Below are positions 59,845 to 64,000 of a DNA stretch of 64,000 bases, piece by piece. The translations under genes were made by a program, and so were the position numbers. The notes under the pieces are model-generated. The model saw only the letters and a program-made list of their open reading frames with translations. It was not told the DNA's origin and did no database searches. Location: NCBI RefSeq assembly GCF_024199795.1, contig NZ_JANADK010000001.1, forward strand, positions 5,518,001 through 5,582,000, written 5' to 3'. The DNA is from Bradyrhizobium sp. CCGB01 (lineage in GTDB: Bacteria; Pseudomonadota; Alphaproteobacteria; Rhizobiales; Xanthobacteraceae). Position 1 is the stretch's first letter. Each line of letters begins with the position of its first letter.

Positions 59845-60066
59845 ATGACGATCCGCACTCGCAAGTTCCTCGGTGCCATCCTGCTCCTGGTGCTGGCCAC
59901 CGTCTGGGCCCTGCTCGGCATGGCGCTGGCGCAGATGCCCTGGATCGCCGAATCCGGCTGGCGGCAGGCGATCTATTACGTGGTGGTCGGGATGGGCTGG
60001 GTGCTGCCGGCGATGCCGATCGTGAGCTGGATGCAGCGGCCCGACCGCGCCAAATCTAGTTCGTAG
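59845..60066 (+). CDS. DUF2842 family small membrane protein
   Basis: 73 residues with two membrane helices ([20 protein letters not shown] and [20 protein letters not shown]), the pattern of DUF2842, an alphaproteobacterial family. The gene is divergent from haem A synthase. Its 3' end overlaps the convergent deacetylase-like gene by 11 bp. Function unknown, though the recurrent neighbourhood with ctaA suggests a respiratory link. Confidence 0.82.
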   Translation: MTIRTRKFLGAILLLVLATVWALLGMALAQMPWIAESGWRQAIYYVVVGMGWVLPAMPIVSWMQRPDRAKSSS

Positions 60067-61099
60067 CGCTGCCCGTCGGTTTCACCGGCGCAAAGGCAAC
60101 ACCCGACACCAGCACGCGCAGCATGCGCAGCGAGCGGACCCGGCCGTCCCACGAAATCCGCGGCAGCGCCCGCAGATTGGTGCGCCCCTCCGCATCCACG
60201 ATGCCCGGGATCGTCGAGACAGCGCTGGCGAAGCCGGCCTCCTCTGCCATGACGACGTGGCTGCGCCGGAACGAAGAGCGATCGCCGAACGGAAAGGCCA
60301 GATGCCTGATCTCGCGATCGAAGGCCGATTCCGCCACCGCCTTGCCCATCGTCATCTCGCGCAGCGCGGCGGCATCTTTCATGTTGGCGAGAACGGGATA
60401 GTTCACGGTCGCACTGCCGATCGTGACGAGCGGATCGGCGGCCAGCCTTGCCAGATCCTCCCAATCCATCGACGCTTCGCGCGAGAGCGCGGCGAGATCG
60501 ACCCGGTAGCGCGTGCAGAGATCGGCGATCGCGGCCGACAGCTCCGCCGGCGGCAGCGAACGCAGCCAGCCCTCGAGATGCGAGAACAGCGCCTGCTTCT
60601 CGGCATTGCCGGTGACGGTGAAGCGCTGCTCCTTCTCGCCCATCATCAGGCTGATGCGGCTCTCGCGCGCGATCACCTGCTCGAGCCCGAGCCACCAGGC
60701 CTCCCCGACTCCGTCGGGAAACGCGGTGGGCACGTAGACCGTGAAGGGCACGGCGTGACGCGCAAGCACCGGATAGGCAAAGCTGATCAGGTCCTTGTTC
60801 GCACCGTCGAAAGTGAGCGCCACGAAGCGCCGCTGATCCGGCAGCGTGACCGCGCGCCGGCAAACCTCGTCCATGCCGAGGAATTCATACTGCCACTGCT
60901 TCAGCGCGCGGATCGCGCGGTCGAGAAATTGCGGACTGATCTCGCCTTCACGCAGTGGCTGGAACGCGCCGCGCCGCTTTGGCCGCACGCGTTGAAAACG
61001 CAGGATGGCGCCGGCACCGCGGCTGCGCAGCACGGCCTGGCCGGTGAACCAGGCCAGTTCGAGCCGCAACCGCTCCAGCCATCTGTCGTCGGATGCCAA
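60056..61099 (-). CDS. Polysaccharide deacetylase-like protein with altered active site
   Basis: 347 residues. The NodB-like fold is recognisable: RFVALTFDGANKDLISFAYP, PFTVYVPTAFPDGVGEAWWL, PLVTIGSATVNYPVLANM and EIRHLAFPFGDRS. Motif 1 has TFDGANKD instead of TFDDG. Motif 2, which normally holds two metal-binding His (IGSHTVNHP), reads IGSATVNYP, so both ligands are gone. De-N-acetylation as in NodB or PgaB is therefore doubtful. Divergent from the CelD-like acyltransferase and on the edge of an exopolysaccharide locus. Confidence 0.8.
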   Translation of the reverse strand: MASDDRWLERLRLELAWFTGQAVLRSRGAGAILRFQRVRPKRRGAFQPLREGEISPQFLDRAIRALKQWQYEFLGMDEVCRRAVTLPDQRRFVALTFDGANKDLISFAYPVLARHAVPFTVYVPTAFPDGVGEAWWLGLEQVIARESRISLMMGEKEQRFTVTGNAEKQALFSHLEGWLRSLPPAELSAAIADLCTRYRVDLAALSREASMDWEDLARLAADPLVTIGSATVNYPVLANMKDAAALREMTMGKAVAESAFDREIRHLAFPFGDRSSFRRSHVVMAEEAGFASAVSTIPGIVDAEGRTNLRALPRISWDGRVRSLRMLRVLVSGVAFAPVKPTGSATN

Positions 61100-61210
61100 T
61101 ATCCCACCTTCGCGTTCGCCCTATTGTCATTACCCTTTGTTGACATTTCTTTGCAAAGGTCGGCCACAGGCCGAATTACGCATATTTTCGTTTCTCGACA
61201 GGTTTCGCGA

Positions 61211-62392
61211 ATGACCATGGCTGCGGCGATGCAAAGCCGGACGGCAGAATCGCCAGCGCGGTCGAAACCGAACCGTATCGCGCATGTCGATATCGTCACC
61301 GATCTGGCCGAGGCCGAGGCGGTCTGGCGCGCGTTCGAGGAGAGCGGCCACCTCTTCACGCCATATCAGCGCTTCGATCTGCTCAGCCCGTGGCAACGGC
61401 TCGTCGGCAATCATGAAGGCGCTCAGCCCTTCATCGTCATTGCCCGCGACGCCGAGCGCCAGCCGCTCCTGCTGCTGCCGCTCTCGCTGCGCCAGGCTCA
61501 CGGCGTCCGCACCGCCTGCTTCATGGGCGGCAAGCACACCACCTTCAACATGGGTCTGTGGAACGCCGGGTTCGCGGCACAGACCACCATCGCCGATCTC
61601 GACGCGCTGATTGCGCCGCTGCGCGAGCATGCCGACGTGCTCTCGCTGACGCAGCAGCCGCTGCGCTGGCACGACCAGAACAACCCGTTCGCGCTACTGC
61701 CGCGGCAGAGTGCGATCAACGGCTGCCCGCTTCTGGCGATGGAGCCGGGCGGGCCGCCCACATCGCGGATCAGCAACTCCTTCCGCCGCCGCCTCAAGAG
61801 CAAGGAGAAGAAGCTCCAGGCGCTTGCCGGCTATCGCTATCACCTTGCCACGACGGATGCGGACGTCACCCGCCTGCTCGACTGGTTCTTCCGCGTCAAG
61901 CCGGCGCGGATGGCCGAACAGAAACTGCCCAACGTCTTTGCCGAGCCTGGCGTCGAAGCGTTTATCCGCAGCGCGTGCCTTGCGCCGCGCGGCGAAGGCC
62001 GCGTCATCGACATCCATGCGCTCGAATGCGACGACGAGGTCATCGCGATCTTCGCCGGCGTCGCCGACGGCCAGCGCTTCTCGATGATGTTCAACACCTA
62101 CACGATGTCCGAGCACGCCCGCTACAGCCCCGGGCTGATCCTGATGCGCTACATCATCGACCGCTATGCCGAAGGCGGCTACCGCTCGCTCGACCTCGGC
62201 ATCGGCTCCGACGATTACAAGCGCATGTTCTGCAAGGACGACGACGACATTTTCGACAGCTTCGTGCCCCTGACCGCGCGCGGAAAACTCGCGGCGATGG
62301 CGATGTCCTCGCTGAGCCACGGCAAACGGCTGGTGAAGCAGAACCAGATGCTGTTCGACCTGGCGCGCCGGCTGCGACAGGCGTTCGGGTAG
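61211..62392 (+). CDS. CelD/BcsL-like GNAT acyltransferase
   Basis: 393 residues from the ATG at 61211; the frame upstream overlaps the divergent gene and is rejected. The C-terminal half is of the FemAB/GNAT (Acetyltransf_6) type: ISNSFRRRLKSKEKKLQALA, MMFNTYTMSEHARYSPGLIL, GYRSLDLGIGSDDYKRMF. Such proteins occur in cellulose and exopolysaccharide gene sets, where they may acylate sugar units or regulate synthesis. The function is inferred from family and context (deacetylase-like and Wzz-like neighbours). Confidence 0.82.
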   Translation: MTMAAAMQSRTAESPARSKPNRIAHVDIVTDLAEAEAVWRAFEESGHLFTPYQRFDLLSPWQRLVGNHEGAQPFIVIARDAERQPLLLLPLSLRQAHGVRTACFMGGKHTTFNMGLWNAGFAAQTTIADLDALIAPLREHADVLSLTQQPLRWHDQNNPFALLPRQSAINGCPLLAMEPGGPPTSRISNSFRRRLKSKEKKLQALAGYRYHLATTDADVTRLLDWFFRVKPARMAEQKLPNVFAEPGVEAFIRSACLAPRGEGRVIDIHALECDDEVIAIFAGVADGQRFSMMFNTYTMSEHARYSPGLILMRYIIDRYAEGGYRSLDLGIGSDDYKRMFCKDDDDIFDSFVPLTARGKLAAMAMSSLSHGKRLVKQNQMLFDLARRLRQAFG

Positions 62393-62437
62393 CCCTACAA
62401 GCTCTTTAGCTCTCTCTATCCACTTGCGACGCTCTTC

Positions 62438-62586
62438 CCTTCTCCCCTTGTGGGAGAAGGTGGCGCGAAGCGCCGGATGAGGGGTATTTATCCGCGTGCA
62501 CTCATGCGAATGGGACTCGCGGAGAGATACCCTCACCCGTCTCGCCGCTATGCGGCGAGCCACCCTCTCCCACAAGGGGAGAGGGT
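62438..62586. repeat. Extragenic palindrome, family D (CTTCTCCCCTTGTGGGAGAAGG type)
   Basis: CCTTCTCCCCTTGTGGGAGA-AGGTGG at the left and CCACCCTCTCCCACAAGGGG-AGAGGG at the right form the outer arms, with GGATGAGGGGTA/TACCCTCACCC inside and GCGCGAAGCGC and CGCCGCTATGCGGCG hairpins. Each outer arm is itself palindromic. One copy in this window. It lies between the convergent acyltransferase and Wzz-like genes. Confidence 0.85.
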
Positions 62587-62594
62587 AAGAGAGA

Positions 62595-64000
62595 TCACGC
62601 CGCCACGACGCGCGGCGGTTCCGCCGCATTCGACGGCTGCACCGGCCTGCTCAGCATGGTCACCTCGCTGAAGCCGACGGCCCTCAGCTGCTCGCACATC
62701 AGCGCGCGTGCATCCGCGGCCATCGACGCATCGGGCACCACGACGGCGCGGGCATTCGCCGTCAACAGCTCCGCCGGAAGATCCGAGGCGCTGCCGGCAT
62801 CCAGCAGCACGTGGTCGTAGGCGCGGAGCAACGCGTCGATCGCGAGCGTCACCCGCGGCGATTGCAGCAGGCTGCGATCGAAGCCGGGACGGCCGGCCAT
62901 GACCAGGTGCAGCCGCGAGAGCCTGTCCCGGGTGATGACTTGCGCAAAGGACGCCTCGCCCTGCATCAGCTCGGCAATGCCGGGAGCCGAAGCATCGACG
63001 GACACCGCGGCAATGGTCGGCGAGGACGCCGCGAGATCGACCACAACGACGCGCGCATCGCGCGCCAGGTGCCGGGCCAGCGTCAGCGTCGACAGCGTGA
63101 TGGCTTCACCGGCTGCGGTGCCGAGCACCGTGACCTTCTTGGCCGCTGGTCCCGCAGCGCGCAGGCTGTCAGCGAGACGCTCGATCTCGGCGAATTCGGT
63201 AACGTCGGCATCGGCCGCCATCTCGGGCTGAAGCGGCGTGGCGTCATCCACGACCGGGTCCACCATCGGTTCGACCGCCGGCTGAACCGCCGGCTGGACC
63301 ACCGGCTCGACTATCGGGTCTTGGCGCACCGGCGCCCGCGTTTGCGCCGGCGTGAACGCAGCCACCGCGCGCGGCGCGGTCTGGCGCAGCAGCTCGCCGG
63401 TGACGACGACGCCCGACGAGAGCAGCAGCGTCGCGATCGTCGCGATCAGCACGATCGGCAGCTTCTTTGGATAGGCCGGCGTGTTCGAGACGACGGCGCG
63501 CGAGATGATGCGGCCCTCTGTCGGCGCCGTATCAATGCTCTCGCGGGTGCTGGCCTCGCGATATTTCCCAAGATAGGTCTCGAGCAGATCGCGCTGGGCC
63601 TTGGCTTCGCGCTCGAGCGCGCGGAGCTGGACGTCCTGACCGTTGGTCGAGGTCGCCTGCTTCTTGAGCTGATCGAGGCTCGCCGTCAGGCCGTCGACCC
63701 GGCCACTGGCGATCCGCGCATCGCTTTCGAGCGAGCGCGAGATCTTGGCCGCTTCGTCGCGAATTTGGTTGTCGAGGTCGCCAAGCTGCGCCTTCAGCTC
63801 CTTGATCCGCGGGTGATTGCCGAGCAGCGTGGACGACTGTTCGGCGAGCTGCGCCCGCAACGTCACCCGCTGCTCGGACAGCCGCCGCATCAGTTCGGAA
63901 TTCACCACCTCGGACGCTTCGATCGGCTTGCCGCTCTGGAGCATCTCGCGGATCAACCGGGCCCTGGACTCCGCGTCGGCCTTCATCGAGCGTGCATTGT
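62595..64000 (-). CDS. Wzz/BY-kinase-like exopolysaccharide transport protein, 5' end cut
   Basis: At least 468 residues; the frame is open to the window edge, so the true start is outside (an ATG at 63986 is internal). Order: coiled-coil periplasmic part (SRSLESDARIASGRVDGLTA), a membrane helix (LPIVLIATIATLLLSSGVVV), a Pro/Val repeat linker (PVVQPAVQPAVEPMVDPVVD), and an ATPase-like domain. In that domain the Walker A position reads GTAAGEAITLSTLTLA, without GK[ST], and Walker A' is VVVVDLAASSP. No Tyr-rich tail is present. It is therefore probably a non-kinase co-polymerase. Confidence 0.8.
   Translation of the reverse strand, partial: NARSMKADAESRARLIREMLQSGKPIEASEVVNSELMRRLSEQRVTLRAQLAEQSSTLLGNHPRIKELKAQLGDLDNQIRDEAAKISRSLESDARIASGRVDGLTASLDQLKKQATSTNGQDVQLRALEREAKAQRDLLETYLGKYREASTRESIDTAPTEGRIISRAVVSNTPAYPKKLPIVLIATIATLLLSSGVVVTGELLRQTAPRAVAAFTPAQTRAPVRQDPIVEPVVQPAVQPAVEPMVDPVVDDATPLQPEMAADADVTEFAEIERLADSLRAAGPAAKKVTVLGTAAGEAITLSTLTLARHLARDARVVVVDLAASSPTIAAVSVDASAPGIAELMQGEASFAQVITRDRLSRLHLVMAGRPGFDRSLLQSPRVTLAIDALLRAYDHVLLDAGSASDLPAELLTANARAVVVPDASMAADARALMCEQLRAVGFSEVTMLSRPVQPSNAAEPPRVVAA

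Noticed and set aside
60257..61210. N-terminal extension of the CelD-like frame
   Set aside because: It is antisense to the deacetylase-like gene; the family start is at 61211.

Overview
The window is chromosomal DNA of a high-GC alphaproteobacterium, most likely Bradyrhizobium or a close relative. This is inferred from gene content and order (trigger factor-clpP-clpX-lon, glnB-glnA, rplM-rpsI), codon use, small proteins I associate with that group, and several families of long extragenic palindromes. No species can be fixed from the sequence alone. No rRNA, CRISPR array, intact IS element or prophage was seen.

Layout. 1-3.6 kb: iron-siderophore uptake operon (TonB receptor, PepSY membrane protein, small membrane protein). 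3.7-6.9 kb: MarR regulator divergent from a Rieske oxygenase and an MFS transporter. 7-11.8 kb: small membrane proteins, tRNA-Asp, an HU-like protein, PepT, a hydrolase. 11.8-25.0 kb: a metal-efflux island with a Cu/Ag-type (HME4) RND system, a divalent-cation-type RND system with its own outer-membrane factor, two CDF exporters and two small exported Cys/His proteins. 25-34.3 kb: methyltransferase, tRNA-Val, GFA protein, the tig-clpP-clpX-lon proteostasis cluster, tRNA-Leu. 34.4-39.7 kb: a cupredoxin protein without most copper ligands, NAD(P)HX repair enzyme, and glnB-glnA behind a good sigma-54 promoter. 39.8-52 kb: periplasmic asparaginase, NfeD-slipin pair, regulators, a secreted hydrolase flanked by a 44-bp direct repeat, a REP-associated transposase between inverted REP sequences, and metabolic and membrane genes. 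52-60 kb: diguanylate cyclase, ribosomal proteins L13/S9, acyl-CoA genes, O-acetylhomoserine sulfhydrylase, haem A synthase. 60-64 kb: the edge of an exopolysaccharide locus (deacetylase-like protein, CelD-like acyltransferase, Wzz/BY-kinase-like protein), cut by the window end.

Most genes belong to known families and I do not see a clearly new multi-gene system. The best leads are smaller: (i) the AraC-hydrolase module between copies of the 3' end of a GlxA-type gene; (ii) the REP-transposase cassette with an altered HUH motif; (iii) three proteins at conserved positions that have lost catalytic or metal ligands (cupredoxin, NodB-like deacetylase, BY-kinase-like ATPase); (iv) a 24-residue membrane protein with a strong ribosome-binding site beside a candidate small RNA; (v) iterated repeats upstream of the siderophore receptor and of pepT.
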